Source of the DNA: Oscillospiraceae bacterium
Lineage (GTDB): Bacteria > Bacillota > Clostridia > Oscillospirales > SIG530
Direction of reading: 5' to 3'
Assembly: GCA_015067075.1 (NCBI GenBank)
Contig: SVND01000014.1
Location: forward strand, 1 to 50,431
Length of the DNA stretch: 50,431 bases
A program made the position numbers and the translations under genes. Below, piece after piece: positions 25,470 through 34,637 of this stretch. Under the pieces are notes generated by a model that worked only from the letters and a program-made list of their open reading frames with translations, was not told the DNA's origin and did not search any database. Numbering within the stretch: the stretch's first letter is position 1; every line of letters begins with the position of its first letter.

Positions 25470-25874
25470 TTAGACACGTCTTCTCTTCGGAGGACGGCAG
25501 CCGTTGTGCGGGATGGGTGTTACGTCTTTGATAAGACTTACTTCAAGTCCAGCACCCTGAAGAGCTCTAATAGCTGCTTCACGGCCCTGACCCGGTCCCT
25601 TAACGTATACTTCTACTGTCTTAAGGCCGTGTTCCATTGCTGCCTTAGATGCTGTCTCTGCAGCCATCTGTGCTGCGAACGGAGTGGATTTCTTGGAGCC
25701 TCTGAAGCCCAAGCCACCTGCGGAAGCCCAGGAAATAGCATTTCCGGCCGTGTCTGTAATTGTTACAATTGTGTTATTGAATGTGGAACGGATATGAACA
25801 GCGCCACGTTCAATATTCTTGCGCTCGCGGCGTCTTTTAACTGCCGTTTTCTTTGCGCTTGCTGCTTTTGCCAT
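25470..25874 (-). CDS. rpsK: 30S ribosomal protein S11
   Basis: 134 residues. A basic N-terminus ([20 protein letters not shown]) precedes the S11 core with [28 protein letters not shown]-like [18 protein letters not shown] and the terminal [17 protein letters not shown]. It binds 16S rRNA at the platform next to S18 and IF3 sites. It lies 15 bp after rpsM and 35 bp before rpsD. The N-terminal basic extension is slightly longer than in Bacillus. Confidence 0.98.
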   Translation of the reverse strand: MAKAASAKKTAVKRRRERKNIERGAVHIRSTFNNTIVTITDTAGNAISWASAGGLGFRGSKKSTPFAAQMAAETASKAAMEHGLKTVEVYVKGPGQGREAAIRALQGAGLEVSLIKDVTPIPHNGCRPPKRRRV

Positions 25875-25889
25875 AATATGCTTACCTCC

Positions 25890-26255
25890 TTACTTCTTCT
25901 TGTTAGCAATGGTCTTCTTCGGACCTTTTCTTGTTCTTGCGTTTGTCTTTGTTCTCTGTCCACGTACAGGTAAGCCCTTTCTATGGCGTACACCTCTGTA
26001 GCAGCCGATTTCAACAAGACGCTTTATATCGAGCGCTACCGCTCTTCTGAGATCACCTTCAACCTGATATGTGTCGAGGCAGTCACGAAGACGCGATACT
26101 TCGTCGTTTGTAAGATCCTTTACTCTTGTGTCAGGATTGATGTTAGTTGCCTTTAAAATCTGGTTTGCTGTTGTTCTGCCAATACCGTAGATGTAGGTAA
26201 GACCGATCTCTACGCGTTTCTCTTTCGGCAGGTCAACACCGGCTATTCTTGCCAT
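25890..26255 (-). CDS. rpsM: 30S ribosomal protein S13
   Basis: 121 residues with [20 protein letters not shown] at the N-terminus, the helix-two-turn-helix region ([19 protein letters not shown]), and the basic C-terminal tail ([20 protein letters not shown] type) that reaches the A and P site tRNAs. It contacts L5 across the subunit interface. It lies 26 bp after rpmJ and 15 bp before rpsK, the conserved order. Confidence 0.98.
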   Translation of the reverse strand: MARIAGVDLPKEKRVEIGLTYIYGIGRTTANQILKATNINPDTRVKDLTNDEVSRLRDCLDTYQVEGDLRRAVALDIKRLVEIGCYRGVRHRKGLPVRGQRTKTNARTRKGPKKTIANKKK

Positions 26256-26281
26256 TTGTTACTGCACCTCCTGTTTATAGG

Positions 26282-26398
26282 TTATCCCTGTCTCTGCTTA
26301 TGCTTCGGGTCTACAGGGCAGATAATCATGACCTTGCCCTTTCTCTTGATGACCTTGCAGCTATCGCACATTTTCTTGACAGACGGTTTAACTTTCAT
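26282..26398 (-). CDS. rpmJ: 50S ribosomal protein L36 (zinc form)
   Basis: A 38-residue protein: it opens [20 protein letters not shown] and ends DPKHKQRQG. Three cysteines (CDSC and a later ICP) and a histidine form the zinc knot of the C+ type. Most C+ L36 proteins have 37 residues; here CPVDPKH carries one extra residue before the histidine compared with the common CENPKH. The reading frame is clean and flanked by infA (27 bp) and rpsM (26 bp), so the insertion is probably real. Confidence 0.95.
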   Translation of the reverse strand: MKVKPSVKKMCDSCKVIKRKGKVMIICPVDPKHKQRQG

Positions 26399-26425
26399 TG
26401 TAGTCATCCTTTCCTGCAAAATGCA

Positions 26426-26644
26426 CTATTTTGCTCGCCATGTAATTCTGCCTTTTGTTAAATCATACGGTGATAATTCAACCGTTACTTTATCGCCCGG
26501 CAAAATCTTGATATAGTTCTGCCTGAGTTTGCCTGATATGTGTGCGATGATCTTAAAGCCGTTTTGAAGCTCGACTCTGAAAACCGCACCGGGCAACGCT
26601 TCAGTTACTGTACCTTCCATTTCGATTACATCGTCTTTAGCCAA
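26426..26644 (-). CDS. infA: Translation initiation factor IF-1
   Basis: 72 residues, an S1/OB-fold protein with the family sequence [20 protein letters not shown] and ending [11 protein letters not shown]. It blocks the A site during initiation and assists IF2 and IF3. It lies 16 bp after the KOW-protein gene with GGGAGGTA ahead of the ATG. Co-location with rpmJ-rpsM-rpsK is universal in Firmicutes. Confidence 0.98.
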   Translation of the reverse strand: MAKDDVIEMEGTVTEALPGAVFRVELQNGFKIIAHISGKLRQNYIKILPGDKVTVELSPYDLTKGRITWRAK

Positions 26645-26660
26645 ACAAATACCTCCCTGT

Positions 26661-26975
26661 TTACGCTAACTCGTCGGCAACTTCCGTATCGGATATTTCC
26701 GACCTTATGCTGAATAACAGCTTTCTTACCTCTGAATTCGTTACTTGAGCACCTGTTATGAGCTTATCTGCAGTTCTTTCGCTTTTTTCATAAAGCATTT
26801 CCGCAGGATATATCAGCTTCAGATGCTTTAGCTTTTTGTGCTTCGGTTTTTCAACTCGCCGTCCCTTGCCGTCAACAATGTCGGCAAAGCCGTTTTCGAC
26901 GCTTATCACCGCAAAAAGCTTTCCGCTGTCTCGTCCCGCTGTCGCGGTTACAATACAGCCACTGGATATTTCCAT
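26661..26975 (-). CDS. oapB: KOW-domain RNA-binding protein, OapB-like (L14e-type)
   Basis: 104 residues. The N-terminal KOW motif ([20 protein letters not shown], then [20 protein letters not shown]) folds like eukaryotic L14e, followed by a charged helical tail. In Firmicutes the gene between map and infA (YbzG in Bacillus) is of this kind, and OapB, which binds OLE RNA with high affinity in Bacillus halodurans, belongs to this family. Since the same window carries a candidate OLE RNA with oapA, OapB is the preferred call. OapB-like proteins also occur in genomes without OLE, so a ribosome-linked role is possible. It starts 4 bp after map with GGAGG and ends 16 bp before infA. Confidence 0.8.
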   Translation of the reverse strand: MEISSGCIVTATAGRDSGKLFAVISVENGFADIVDGKGRRVEKPKHKKLKHLKLIYPAEMLYEKSERTADKLITGAQVTNSEVRKLLFSIRSEISDTEVADELA

Positions 26976-26979
26976 TCGA

Positions 26980-27741
26980 CTAATCCTCCGCTGTTGGTGC
27001 CGTAAGGATTACAGGACCGTTTTTGGTTATAGCAATCGTGTTTTCATAATGCGCTGAGCGCTTCATGTCACGAGTCAGGACTGTCCAGCCGTCGGAAAGC
27101 CTCATCACGTGCGATGTTCCCGCATTTATCATGGGTTCTATCGCAATGGTCATGCCTTCACACAGTCTGCATCCATGTCCCGGTTCTCCGTAGTTTGGCA
27201 CACTTGGTTGTTCGTGAAGCTCTTGCCCTACACCGTGACCTGTATATTCGGTCACGACGGAAAAGCCTTCAGCCTCAACCGTTCTTTGAACGGCGTTAGC
27301 TACATCTCCGATCCTGTTTCCGACTACAGCCGCTTTCATTCCTTCATAGAAGGCTCGTTCCGCAGTTTTCATCAAGCGCTCCGACAGCTCATCCACCTTG
27401 CCAACTGCAAATGTGCGGGCAGCATCTGAATGGTAGCCGTCTAAAAATGCGCCAACATCAACCTTTACCAAGTCACCCTCACGGATTACCGTCTTCGCAG
27501 ACGGTATCCCGTGGATAACCTGTTCATTGATAGATATACATGCGGAGCCTTTAAAGCCGCCGTATCCGAGAAAAGAGGGTTTTGCACCTTTTGATCGGAT
27601 GTATTTCTCGATAATGGTATCTAACTCTTTAGTTGTCATACCGGGTTTTATGCGCTCTTGCGCAAGGCGCAACGCGTCGCCTGTAATTCTACCTGCTTTT
27701 CGCATTATTGCAAGCTGCCCGGAATTTTTCAGTATTATCAT
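26980..27741 (-). CDS. map: Methionine aminopeptidase type I
   Basis: 253 residues. The five metal ligands fit: Asp in KVDVGAFLDGY, Asp in YHSDAARTF, His in TGHGVGQELH, and the two glutamates in AIEPMIN and YENTIAITK. It removes the initiator methionine from nascent chains as they leave the ribosome. Its ATG overlaps the adk stop by 4 bp (ATGA), and the KOW gene follows 4 bp later, so translation of the three is tightly linked. Confidence 0.98.
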   Translation of the reverse strand: MIILKNSGQLAIMRKAGRITGDALRLAQERIKPGMTTKELDTIIEKYIRSKGAKPSFLGYGGFKGSACISINEQVIHGIPSAKTVIREGDLVKVDVGAFLDGYHSDAARTFAVGKVDELSERLMKTAERAFYEGMKAAVVGNRIGDVANAVQRTVEAEGFSVVTEYTGHGVGQELHEQPSVPNYGEPGHGCRLCEGMTIAIEPMINAGTSHVMRLSDGWTVLTRDMKRSAHYENTIAITKNGPVILTAPTAED

Positions 27742-28376
27742 TTGCGCTCCTCTAACGCGGCAAAAATCTCTTCTGTGGTTTCTGCCACGGAACGGCGTCC
27801 GTTTACAGTAACAAGCTTACCTGCCTTACCGTAATACTCCTTAAGAGGCTCCGTCTGCGTGTGGAATACCTGTAATCTTTCGAGAACAGTTTCCGGCATG
27901 TCATCTTTACGAGTGACAAGCTCTGTACCACAGCCGTCGCAGGTCTTGCCATCCTTTGAAGGATTGTTTTTAACGTGATAGCTGTTGCCGCATGTGGGGC
28001 AAACGCGTCTGCCTGACATACGAGCAACAATATCCTCGTCGTCAACATCTATATCGAGCACCGTGTCTATACCGAAACCAAGCGCATCAAGCGCTTCGGC
28101 TTGCGGAATCGTACGCGGGAAGCCATCAAGCAAAAATCCGTCAGCACAGTCTGCCTGTGCAAGGCGCTCTTTTATAATGCCGATAACAACTTCATCGGGA
28201 ACGAGCTTGCCGTTGTCTGTATAGCTTTTTGCCATAAGACCTGTTTCGGTTCCCTGCTTGATTGCTTCTCTGATGATATTACCTGTAGAAATCGTGGGAA
28301 TATTATATTTTTGGGCTATTTTTTCAGCCTGTGTGCCCTTCCCTGCACCGGGCGCACCGAATAATATGATCTTCAT
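27738..28376 (-). CDS. adk: Adenylate kinase (zinc-LID type)
   Basis: 212 residues. The P-loop GAPGAGKGTQAEK is at 7-19, and the NMP-binding segment (STGNIIREAIKQGTE) and GFPRT follow. The LID domain holds four cysteines (CPTCGNSYH, CDGCGTEL) that bind structural zinc, as in Gram-positive enzymes. It interconverts AMP, ADP and ATP. It lies 13 bp after secY and is translationally coupled to map. Confidence 0.98.
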   Translation of the reverse strand: MKIILFGAPGAGKGTQAEKIAQKYNIPTISTGNIIREAIKQGTETGLMAKSYTDNGKLVPDEVVIGIIKERLAQADCADGFLLDGFPRTIPQAEALDALGFGIDTVLDIDVDDEDIVARMSGRRVCPTCGNSYHVKNNPSKDGKTCDGCGTELVTRKDDMPETVLERLQVFHTQTEPLKEYYGKAGKLVTVNGRRSVAETTEEIFAALEERK

Positions 28377-28389
28377 TTGACTGACCTTT

Positions 28390-29676
28390 TTATTCTAAGA
28401 ATCCCTTATAGTGACGCATCAACATCTGAGATTCGAGAGCTCTTACTGTTTCAAGAGCAACACCGATTACGATGAGGATGGAAGTACCACCGAGCGAGAA
28501 GCCTGCAAGCTTGTCGCTGAAAAGGGAAATAATTGTAGGAACGATAGCGATTATGCCGAGGAACAACGCACCGATAACTGTTACTCTGTAAAGGATCTTC
28601 TTGATGAAGTCCGAAGTCGGCTTACCGGGACGAATGCCGGGAACAAATCCACCGCTGCTCTTTATATTGTTTGCCATTTCAACAGGGTTGACGGAAATTG
28701 CAATATAGAAGAATGCGAATGCGATTATCAAAATGAAGTAGATAACTGCATAAAGGGGAGAGTTCGGAGCAAAGTTGTTCTCAACCCAAGCTCTGAAGCC
28801 GTTGCCCTGTGCAAGGAAAGCGGCAATCGTGCTGGGGATCGCAAGGAATGTACCTGCGAAGATGATGGGCATAACGCCTGTGTTGTTAACCTTGATGGGA
28901 ATAAAGCTGCTCTGTCCGCCGTACATCTTGCGGCCGACAACCTTCTTGGAATATTGTACCGGGATACGTCTTTCTGCATTCGTCATGAATACGATGAAAA
29001 CGATCATAGCAAATGTTACAACAAGGATGAGGAGCAGAAGCAGGTAGTTAACGATATTGAAGCCTTCGCTGATGATAAATGTGTTTACCATGCTTACGAT
29101 AGCGGAGGGGATTCTGGAGATGATACCTGCAAAAAGAATCATAGAGATACCATTGCCGATACCCTTTTCGTTTACCTGCTCGCCGAGCCACATGATGATA
29201 GCGGCACCAGCTGAGAATGTGGCAATTATAACGATTGCCGCGAATACGTTTGCAACCTCAAGAAGATTGTATCTGTTGAGGATCGTGTAGTAGCCGAAGC
29301 CCTGGATGACACCGAGGCCCACAGCAAGGTATCTTGTTATCTGACCGATCTTCTTCTGTCCGTCCGGCTCCTTGGAAAGTCTTTCAAGTGCGGGAATACC
29401 AACAGCAAGAAGCTGCATGATAATAGATGCGTTAATATACGGTGATATACTCATCGCAAACAGTGTGCCCTGTGAAAACGCGCCGCCGCTGAACATATCG
29501 AGATATGCAAACAAGCCCGAACCTGCCAAACCGGCAAGAGAACCGATTGCATCAAGGTTTACGAACGGTACCGGGATGAAAGAGCCTAAACGGAAAACTA
29601 CGACAACAAGAAGTGTAAAGAGCAACTTTTTGCGCAATTCCGGAATGCTCCATGCGTTGCGAATGATTTTTAACAC
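28390..29676 (-). CDS. secY: Preprotein translocase subunit SecY
   Basis: 428 residues with ten predicted membrane helices. Typical segments are PFVNLDAIGSLAG near the N-terminus, the plug region after helix 1, RRIPVQYSKKVVGRKMYGGQ in the cytosolic loop, and SSGGFVPGIRPGKPT. The start codon is GTG at 29676, immediately after the rplO stop, with GAGGTGA inside the end of rplO as RBS. SecY forms the SecYEG channel for export of proteins such as the SLH and esterase proteins of this window. Confidence 0.98.
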   Translation of the reverse strand: MLKIIRNAWSIPELRKKLLFTLLVVVVFRLGSFIPVPFVNLDAIGSLAGLAGSGLFAYLDMFSGGAFSQGTLFAMSISPYINASIIMQLLAVGIPALERLSKEPDGQKKIGQITRYLAVGLGVIQGFGYYTILNRYNLLEVANVFAAIVIIATFSAGAAIIMWLGEQVNEKGIGNGISMILFAGIISRIPSAIVSMVNTFIISEGFNIVNYLLLLLILVVTFAMIVFIVFMTNAERRIPVQYSKKVVGRKMYGGQSSFIPIKVNNTGVMPIIFAGTFLAIPSTIAAFLAQGNGFRAWVENNFAPNSPLYAVIYFILIIAFAFFYIAISVNPVEMANNIKSSGGFVPGIRPGKPTSDFIKKILYRVTVIGALFLGIIAIVPTIISLFSDKLAGFSLGGTSILIVIGVALETVRALESQMLMRHYKGFLE

Positions 29677-30117
29677 TTATATCACCTCAGCCTTTCCGCC
29701 GGCAGCCTCGATTTTCTGTGTTGCCGAGGCGGAAAAACCGGCTGCTTTAACCGTCAACGGTTTTGTAAGCTCGCCGTTAGCGAGAACTCTTACACCGTCA
29801 TATGCCTCTTTGATTACGCCTGCATTGAGTAATGCTTCTGCGTCTACAACCGCGTTTGCGTCAAATTTATTCAAATCGCAAAGGTTGATAATTGCATATT
29901 TCTTGGCAAAAATGTTCTTGAATCCACGCTTGGGGAGTCTTCTCTGCAACGGCATCTGACCGCCTTCAAATCCCGGTCTTACGCCACCGCCGGAGCGTGC
30001 GTTCTGACCCTTATGTCCTTTACCGGCTGTCTTTCCGTTTCCGGAGCCAATACCTCTACCCTTCCGCTTTACGTCCTTAACGGAACCTTCAGCGGGTGAC
30101 AATTCATAAAGTTTCAT
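29677..30117 (-). CDS. rplO: 50S ribosomal protein L15
   Basis: The ATG at 30117 (146 aa, [20 protein letters not shown]) has AAGGAGGTG upstream; an in-frame extension lacks an RBS. The glycine/lysine-rich N-terminal tail ([20 protein letters not shown]) and the globular C-terminal part ([20 protein letters not shown]) are typical. It binds 23S rRNA late in assembly. Its stop abuts the GTG start of secY with no gap, 13 bp after rpmD. Confidence 0.98.
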   Translation of the reverse strand: MKLYELSPAEGSVKDVKRKGRGIGSGNGKTAGKGHKGQNARSGGGVRPGFEGGQMPLQRRLPKRGFKNIFAKKYAIINLCDLNKFDANAVVDAEALLNAGVIKEAYDGVRVLANGELTKPLTVKAAGFSASATQKIEAAGGKAEVI

Positions 30118-30130
30118 TTTTGACACCTCC

Positions 30131-30310
30131 TTACTTGACTTCTTCAACTTCAATAAGGTAAGAAATCTCTGCTATCTTGCCCTTTGTGGGAGCATTATCG
30201 GGCTGAATCGATACGTCACCGATCTTGAAAAGCTTCATAGACTTTGCTGTTGCAATGTGGCTAGCCTTTCTGCCGATAAGACTCTTTGTCAGTGTTACTT
30301 TCAAAGACAT
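30131..30310 (-). CDS. rpmD: 50S ribosomal protein L30
   Basis: 59 residues, beginning [20 protein letters not shown], the L30 signature, with the small alpha-beta fold ([31 protein letters not shown]). Length and sequence agree with bacterial L30. It lies 15 bp after rpsE and 13 bp before rplO, the conserved spc order, with GGGGAGG ahead of the ATG. Confidence 0.97.
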   Translation of the reverse strand: MSLKVTLTKSLIGRKASHIATAKSMKLFKIGDVSIQPDNAPTKGKIAEISYLIEVEEVK

Positions 30311-30325
30311 TCTGTTTTCCTCCCC

Positions 30326-30844
30326 TTATTCCTGCTCTGTGGGGACTTCTGCCGTTGCAAGTACCTTGCCGCGCAGCTTAGCTGTCTCTTCATATGTTCT
30401 GAGAGAAGCAAGTCCTCTGATCGTAGCGTTAACTACGTTGCAGTTGTTGTTGGAACGAAGGGACTTTGTACGAATGTCCTTAATTCCTGCTGCTTCAAGA
30501 ACCGCACGGACAGCACCGCCGGCGATAACACCGGTACCGGGAGCTGCCGGCTTCATGAGAATACGGCTTGCGCAAAATGCACCGGTTACTTCATGCGGTA
30601 TTGTTGTTCCCTTGAGCGATACTTTGATAATATTCTTCTTTGCGTCTTCAATCGCCTTGCGAATAGCTTCCGGAACTTCAGCAGCCTTGCCAAGTCCGAA
30701 GCCTACATGACCATTACCGTCACCAACGACCATTAATGCGGAGAACTTCATTACACGTCCGCCCTTGACAGTCTTAGAAACACGGTTAACGCAAACTAAA
30801 TTCTCTTTTAAGTCGAGTGTTGCGGCATCGATTTTTTCTGCCAT
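30326..30844 (-). CDS. rpsE: 30S ribosomal protein S5
   Basis: 172 residues with the double-stranded RNA-binding-like N-terminal domain ([20 protein letters not shown]) and the ribosomal S5 C-terminal domain ([31 protein letters not shown] type). It takes part in translational accuracy and contacts S4 at the mRNA entry channel. Spacing is 17 bp from rplR and 15 bp to rpmD. Confidence 0.98.
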   Translation of the reverse strand: MAEKIDAATLDLKENLVCVNRVSKTVKGGRVMKFSALMVVGDGNGHVGFGLGKAAEVPEAIRKAIEDAKKNIIKVSLKGTTIPHEVTGAFCASRILMKPAAPGTGVIAGGAVRAVLEAAGIKDIRTKSLRSNNNCNVVNATIRGLASLRTYEETAKLRGKVLATAEVPTEQE

Positions 30845-30861
30845 GTTGATCCTCCTTAACC

Positions 30862-31221
30862 TTAGAACTTTAATCCGCCTTCACGTGCGCCCTCTGCAAG
30901 CTGCATAACACGACCGTGATAGATATATCCGCCTCTGTCAAAAACGACTTCTGTGATCTGCTTGTCTGCTGCCTTCTTAGCGATTGCAAGTCCGACCTTC
31001 TTAGCCGCTTCTTTGTTTCCACCGTAACCGTCGAAATCTTTATCGAGAGTGGAAGCTGCTGCCAATGTGACTCCGTTTACGTCGTCAATAAGCTGTGCAT
31101 AGATATTGTTCAAAGAGCGGTAAACTGCAAGACGCGGACGTTCAGCAGTACCGGAAATCTTACCACGAACTCTCGTATGTCTGTGAAGTCTTGCCTTATT
31201 GCTATCTTTTCTTGAAACCAA
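30862..31221 (-). CDS. rplR: 50S ribosomal protein L18
   Basis: 119 residues. The basic N-terminus ([20 protein letters not shown]) and core ([40 protein letters not shown]) match L18, which binds 5S rRNA together with L5 in the central protuberance. It lies 18 bp after rplF and 17 bp before rpsE. Confidence 0.98.
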   Translation of the reverse strand: MVSRKDSNKARLHRHTRVRGKISGTAERPRLAVYRSLNNIYAQLIDDVNGVTLAAASTLDKDFDGYGGNKEAAKKVGLAIAKKAADKQITEVVFDRGGYIYHGRVMQLAEGAREGGLKF

Positions 31222-31239
31222 TTCTTCTCACTCCTTCCT

Positions 31240-31791
31240 TTATTTCTTGGCCTTACCGGCTTTGCCTTCTTTACGTCTGATTGTCTCAGTAACGTACTTG
31301 ATACCCTTGCCCTTATACGGTTCCGGAGGTCTCTTCTCGCGGATTTCCGCTGCTGCCTGACCGACTATCTGCTTGTCGCAGCCGGAGACAACGATCTTGT
31401 TGGGCTGAGGTGTTTCGATTGTTACTCCTTCAATCGGTCCATAAACAACCTGGTGAGAGAAGCCAAGGTTCATAACGAGCTGATTGCCCTGCATCTGAAC
31501 TCTGTAACCAACGCCGTTTACCTCAAGCTCCTTCTTGAATCCTGTGGAAACGCCTACTACCATGTTGTTGACAAGCGTTCTTGTCAAACCGTGGAGAGAT
31601 CTGTTTTCTTTATTATCATCCGGACGCTCAACCAGAACTGTGTTACCGTCGATGCTGATCTTCATGGACGGGTGCATCTGCTGGGTAAGAGTGCCCTTGG
31701 GGCCCTTCACCGAAACGGTGTTCGTTGCTTCGTCAAGTTTGAAGTCAACGCCTGCCGGTACCGTGATGGGCATTCTGCCTATACGTGACAT
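31240..31791 (-). CDS. rplF: 50S ribosomal protein L6
   Basis: The ATG at 31791 (183 aa, MSRIGRMPITVPAGVDFKLD) follows AGGAGGT; the longer open frame upstream overlaps rpsH and has no RBS. Two similar alpha-beta domains are seen, the second with the conserved KRPPEPYKGKGIKYVTETIR. L6 sits near the sarcin-ricin loop. Spacing is 13 bp from rpsH and 18 bp to rplR. Confidence 0.98.
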   Translation of the reverse strand: MSRIGRMPITVPAGVDFKLDEATNTVSVKGPKGTLTQQMHPSMKISIDGNTVLVERPDDNKENRSLHGLTRTLVNNMVVGVSTGFKKELEVNGVGYRVQMQGNQLVMNLGFSHQVVYGPIEGVTIETPQPNKIVVSGCDKQIVGQAAAEIREKRPPEPYKGKGIKYVTETIRRKEGKAGKAKK

Positions 31792-31804
31792 ATGCGTGTA
31801 CCTC

Positions 31805-32203
31805 CTACCATACAAAGGCAAGAACTTCTCCGCCGATGTTCTGCTGTCTTGCCTGCTTATCCGTAATGATTCCCTTAGATGTTGACACGATAGCAACACC
31901 TATACCGCGCATAACCTGCGGCATGTCTTCGCTGCTTGAATAAATGCGGAGACCGGGCTTGGAGACTCTGCGTAAGCCCTGTAAAACTCTCGATTTATTT
32001 GCACCGTACTTCAGGAACACTCTGATCGTGCCCTGCTTATCATCTTCAATGAGCTGATAGCTCTTTATAAAGCCTTCTTCCACAAGAATGTCAGCGATAG
32101 CCTTCTTCATGTTGGAAGCCGGAATATCTACACTCGGATGCTTTGCTGAATTTGCATTTCTGATTCTAGTAAGCATATCCGCGATAGGATCCGTGATCTG
32201 CAT
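31805..32203 (-). CDS. rpsH: 30S ribosomal protein S8
   Basis: 132 residues with [20 protein letters not shown] at the start and the C-terminal [20 protein letters not shown] block that binds 16S helix 21. In E. coli S8 represses the spc operon by binding the rplE region; whether that occurs here cannot be seen. It lies 33 bp after the S14 gene. Confidence 0.98.
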   Translation of the reverse strand: MQITDPIADMLTRIRNANSAKHPSVDIPASNMKKAIADILVEEGFIKSYQLIEDDKQGTIRVFLKYGANKSRVLQGLRRVSKPGLRIYSSSEDMPQVMRGIGVAIVSTSKGIITDKQARQQNIGGEVLAFVW

Positions 32204-32236
32204 TCGTCTTACCTCCTTTTAAATTCAATGCGGCAT

Positions 32237-32422
32237 TTACCAGCTTGCTTTCTTGACACCCGGAATCTGACCCTTGTATGCAAGCTCTCTGAAGCAAATG
32301 CGGCATACGCCGAACTTACGAAGATAAGCATGAGGTCTTCCGCATATCTTGCATCTGTTATAGTAGCGAGTAGAGAACTTGGGTTCTCTCTGCTGCTTCA
32401 ATATCATGGATTTCTTTGCCAT
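32237..32422 (-). CDS. rpsZ: 30S ribosomal protein S14, type Z (zinc form)
   Basis: 61 residues. CKICGRP (near 24) and CRICFREL (near 40) form the zinc site of the short type-Z S14 used by Gram-positive bacteria, in contrast to the longer zinc-free paralogue. It belongs to the 30S head. It lies 12 bp after rplE and 33 bp before rpsH, the standard spc order. Confidence 0.97.
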   Translation of the reverse strand: MAKKSMILKQQREPKFSTRYYNRCKICGRPHAYLRKFGVCRICFRELAYKGQIPGVKKASW

Positions 32423-32434
32423 CTTATTTCCTCC

Positions 32435-32974
32435 TTACTTCGCAAACGGCGCGCCGAGAAGCGTTAAAAGCTCTTTGGCTTCTTCGTCTGTCTTTGCTGT
32501 CGTTGTGAAGCTGATATCCATACCGCGGATCTTGTCGATTTTATCGTATTCGATTTCGGGGAATATAAGCTGTTCCTTCAGGCCCATGGAATAGTTTCCT
32601 CTTCCGTCAAATGCGTTTCCGTTGATTCCACGGAAGTCGCGAACACGCGGGAGTGCAACGTTGAAAAGTCTATCAACGAATTCATACATCTTGTCGCCTC
32701 TGAGTGTTACCTTGACACCAACCGCCATACCCTGACGGATCTTGAAGTTTGCAACAGCCTTCTTAGCGTTGCAGACGATGGGCTTCTGTCCTGTAATCGT
32801 TGTAAGGTCAGTGATAACTGCGTCGATTATCTTGGAATTATCCTTAGCTTCGCCGCATGCTACGTTTACAACAACCTTGTCGAGCTTGGGAATCTGCATC
32901 GGGCTTTTATAGCCGAACTTCTTCATAAGCGCAGGAGCAACCTCGGATACGTATTTTTGTTTCATTCGTGTCAT
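32435..32974 (-). CDS. rplE: 50S ribosomal protein L5
   Basis: The ATG at 32974 (179 aa, [20 protein letters not shown]) is 8 nt after GGAGG; an internal ATG three codons later is possible. [20 protein letters not shown], the [15 protein letters not shown]-like block and [20 protein letters not shown] at the C-terminus identify L5. It binds 5S rRNA and contacts S13 and P-site tRNA. Spacing is 21 bp from rplX and 12 bp to rpsZ. Confidence 0.98.
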   Translation of the reverse strand: MTRMKQKYVSEVAPALMKKFGYKSPMQIPKLDKVVVNVACGEAKDNSKIIDAVITDLTTITGQKPIVCNAKKAVANFKIRQGMAVGVKVTLRGDKMYEFVDRLFNVALPRVRDFRGINGNAFDGRGNYSMGLKEQLIFPEIEYDKIDKIRGMDISFTTTAKTDEEAKELLTLLGAPFAK

Positions 32975-32995
32975 TTTTGCTTCCTCCTTCCGCAA

Positions 32996-33313
32996 TTAAA
33001 AGCTTTCGTTGCAGTGCTTGCAAACTCTTACTTTTTTGCCGTCTTCCAATACCTTGTAGCCGGCTCTTGTACCCTTTTTGCACTTGGGGCAAACGAGCTG
33101 TACTTTGCATGCGTACAAAGCGCCTTCAGCTTCGATTATGCCGCCCATGTCACCCTGTCTACGGGGCTTTACGTGCTTTTTAACAATGTTTATCTTTTCT
33201 ACGATAACCTTGCCTTCCTTCGGTGCAACTTCAAGGACCTTTCCTTCTTTGCCCTTGTCCTTGCCGGAAAGAACGATTACGTTATCGCCTTTTTTTACAT
33301 GAAGTTTATTCAT
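32996..33313 (-). CDS. rplX: 50S ribosomal protein L24 (zinc-ribbon form)
   Basis: 105 residues from the second of two adjacent ATGs ([20 protein letters not shown]), which gives the better distance to GGAGG; the first ATG at 33316 is possible. A KOW motif ([20 protein letters not shown]) is followed by a C-terminal zinc ribbon (CPKCKKG, CKHCNES). L24 initiates large-subunit assembly. It lies 14 bp after rplN and 21 bp before rplE. Confidence 0.97.
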   Translation of the reverse strand: MNKLHVKKGDNVIVLSGKDKGKEGKVLEVAPKEGKVIVEKINIVKKHVKPRRQGDMGGIIEAEGALYACKVQLVCPKCKKGTRAGYKVLEDGKKVRVCKHCNESF

Positions 33314-33327
33314 CATGACACCTCCGC

Positions 33328-33696
33328 TCACAGTACTTCCGGAGCAAGAGATAAAATCTTGAGATACTCTTTGTCTCGCAATTCTCTCGCTACGGGTCCG
33401 AAAATACGTGTGCCGCGAGGAGTCTTGTCCTCTTTGATGATGACTGCCGCATTTTCGTCAAATTTAATATATGAGCCGTCTGCGCGTCTGAGTCCCTTTG
33501 CAGAACGAACGATAACCGCTTTTACGACTTCGCCTTTCTTGACAACTCCGTTAGGTGTTGCCTTCTTGACGGACGCCACGATTACATCGCCGATATTGGC
33601 ATATTTCCTTCCGGAACCGCCGAGAACTCTGATGCACATGATCTCCTTAGCGCCTGTATTATCGGCGACTTTAAGATATGTCTGCTGTTGTACCAC
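33328..33696 (-). CDS. rplN: 50S ribosomal protein L14
   Basis: 122 residues, the standard length. [20 protein letters not shown] and [20 protein letters not shown] are family hallmarks, as is [20 protein letters not shown] near the end. It forms an intersubunit bridge and binds L19. It lies 23 bp after rpsQ and 14 bp before rplX. Confidence 0.98.
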   Translation of the reverse strand: MVQQQTYLKVADNTGAKEIMCIRVLGGSGRKYANIGDVIVASVKKATPNGVVKKGEVVKAVIVRSAKGLRRADGSYIKFDENAAVIIKEDKTPRGTRIFGPVARELRDKEYLKILSLAPEVL

Positions 33697-33719
33697 AGTT
33701 TATCCTCCTCCCGGTTTCC

Positions 33720-33980
33720 TTACTTTGCCTTTTCAACGATCTGAACAAGGCGCCATCTCTTATCCTTGGAAAGAGGTCTTGTTTCCATAACCTCAACCTT
33801 ATCGCCGATGTTGCACTCATTGTTTTCGTCGTGGGCTTTCAATTTATATGTTCTCTTTACAACTTTCTTGTAAAGAGGATGCTTAACACTGTCTTCAATA
33901 GCAACAACGATAGTCTTGTCCATCTTGTCGCTGATGACCTTGCCTACTCTTGTTTTTCTAAAATTTCTTGCTTCGTCCAC
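33720..33980 (-). CDS. rpsQ: 30S ribosomal protein S17
   Basis: 86 residues with an OB fold: [20 protein letters not shown] type N-terminus ([17 protein letters not shown]), then [19 protein letters not shown] and [20 protein letters not shown]. It binds the 5' domain of 16S rRNA early in assembly. It lies 28 bp after rpmC and 23 bp before rplN, with AGGAGG before the ATG. Confidence 0.98.
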   Translation of the reverse strand: MDEARNFRKTRVGKVISDKMDKTIVVAIEDSVKHPLYKKVVKRTYKLKAHDENNECNIGDKVEVMETRPLSKDKRWRLVQIVEKAK

Positions 33981-34008
33981 AGGTGTTCCTCCTTTCCGTC
34001 AGCGAACA

Positions 34009-34212
34009 TTACTTGTTCGCTGTCAGCTCCTTTTCTCTAAGAATGGTCTTGATACGAGCAATATCCTTCTTGACCTCGACTATTCTCATGGGATTGTCGA
34101 GCTGGCTTGTGGAATGCTGGAATCTGAGATTGAAAAGCTCATTTTTGAGATCTGCAAGCTTATTATTAAGTTCTTCTGTAGTCATTTCTCTGACTGCACT
34201 TGCCTTTAACAT
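34009..34212 (-). CDS. rpmC: 50S ribosomal protein L29
   Basis: A 67-residue two-helix protein ([20 protein letters not shown], then [18 protein letters not shown]), which sits at the exit tunnel near the SRP and trigger-factor docking site. Its ATG shares one base with the rplP stop (TAATG), so translation is coupled. It lies 28 bp before rpsQ. Confidence 0.97.
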   Translation of the reverse strand: MLKASAVREMTTEELNNKLADLKNELFNLRFQHSTSQLDNPMRIVEVKKDIARIKTILREKELTANK

Positions 34213-34637
34213 TATGCTTCGACCTCCTCTTCTCTCTTAACGAATTTGCACTTAAGGGGAAGCTTGTGCATAGCAAGACGCATAGCTTCGCGTGCAACTT
34301 CTTCGTCAACTCCCGCGATTTCAAAGAGAACTCTGCCCGGTTTTACTACTGCTACCCAATATTCGGGAGAACCTTTACCGGAACCCATTCGAGTTTCAGC
34401 CGGCTTCTGTGTTACCGGTTTGTCGGGGAATATTTTGATCCAAACCTGACCGCCTCTTTTAATGAAACGTGTCAGAGCGATACGAGCAGCTTCGATCTGG
34501 TTGCTCTTGACCCATGCAGGTTCAAGTGCTACCAAGCCGTACTGACCCTGGTTAACAACATTACCTCTTGTTGCTTTACCCTTCATGCGTCCTCTATGGA
34601 CACGACGATACTTGATTTTTCCGTTAGGCATCAACAT
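34212..34637 (-). CDS. rplP: 50S ribosomal protein L16
   Basis: 141 residues. [40 protein letters not shown]-like and [20 protein letters not shown] identify L16, which helps organise the peptidyl transferase centre and A site. It overlaps both neighbours (rpsC and rpmC) by one base, the tightest coupling in the operon. Confidence 0.98.
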   Translation of the reverse strand: MLMPNGKIKYRRVHRGRMKGKATRGNVVNQGQYGLVALEPAWVKSNQIEAARIALTRFIKRGGQVWIKIFPDKPVTQKPAETRMGSGKGSPEYWVAVVKPGRVLFEIAGVDEEVAREAMRLAMHKLPLKCKFVKREEEVEA

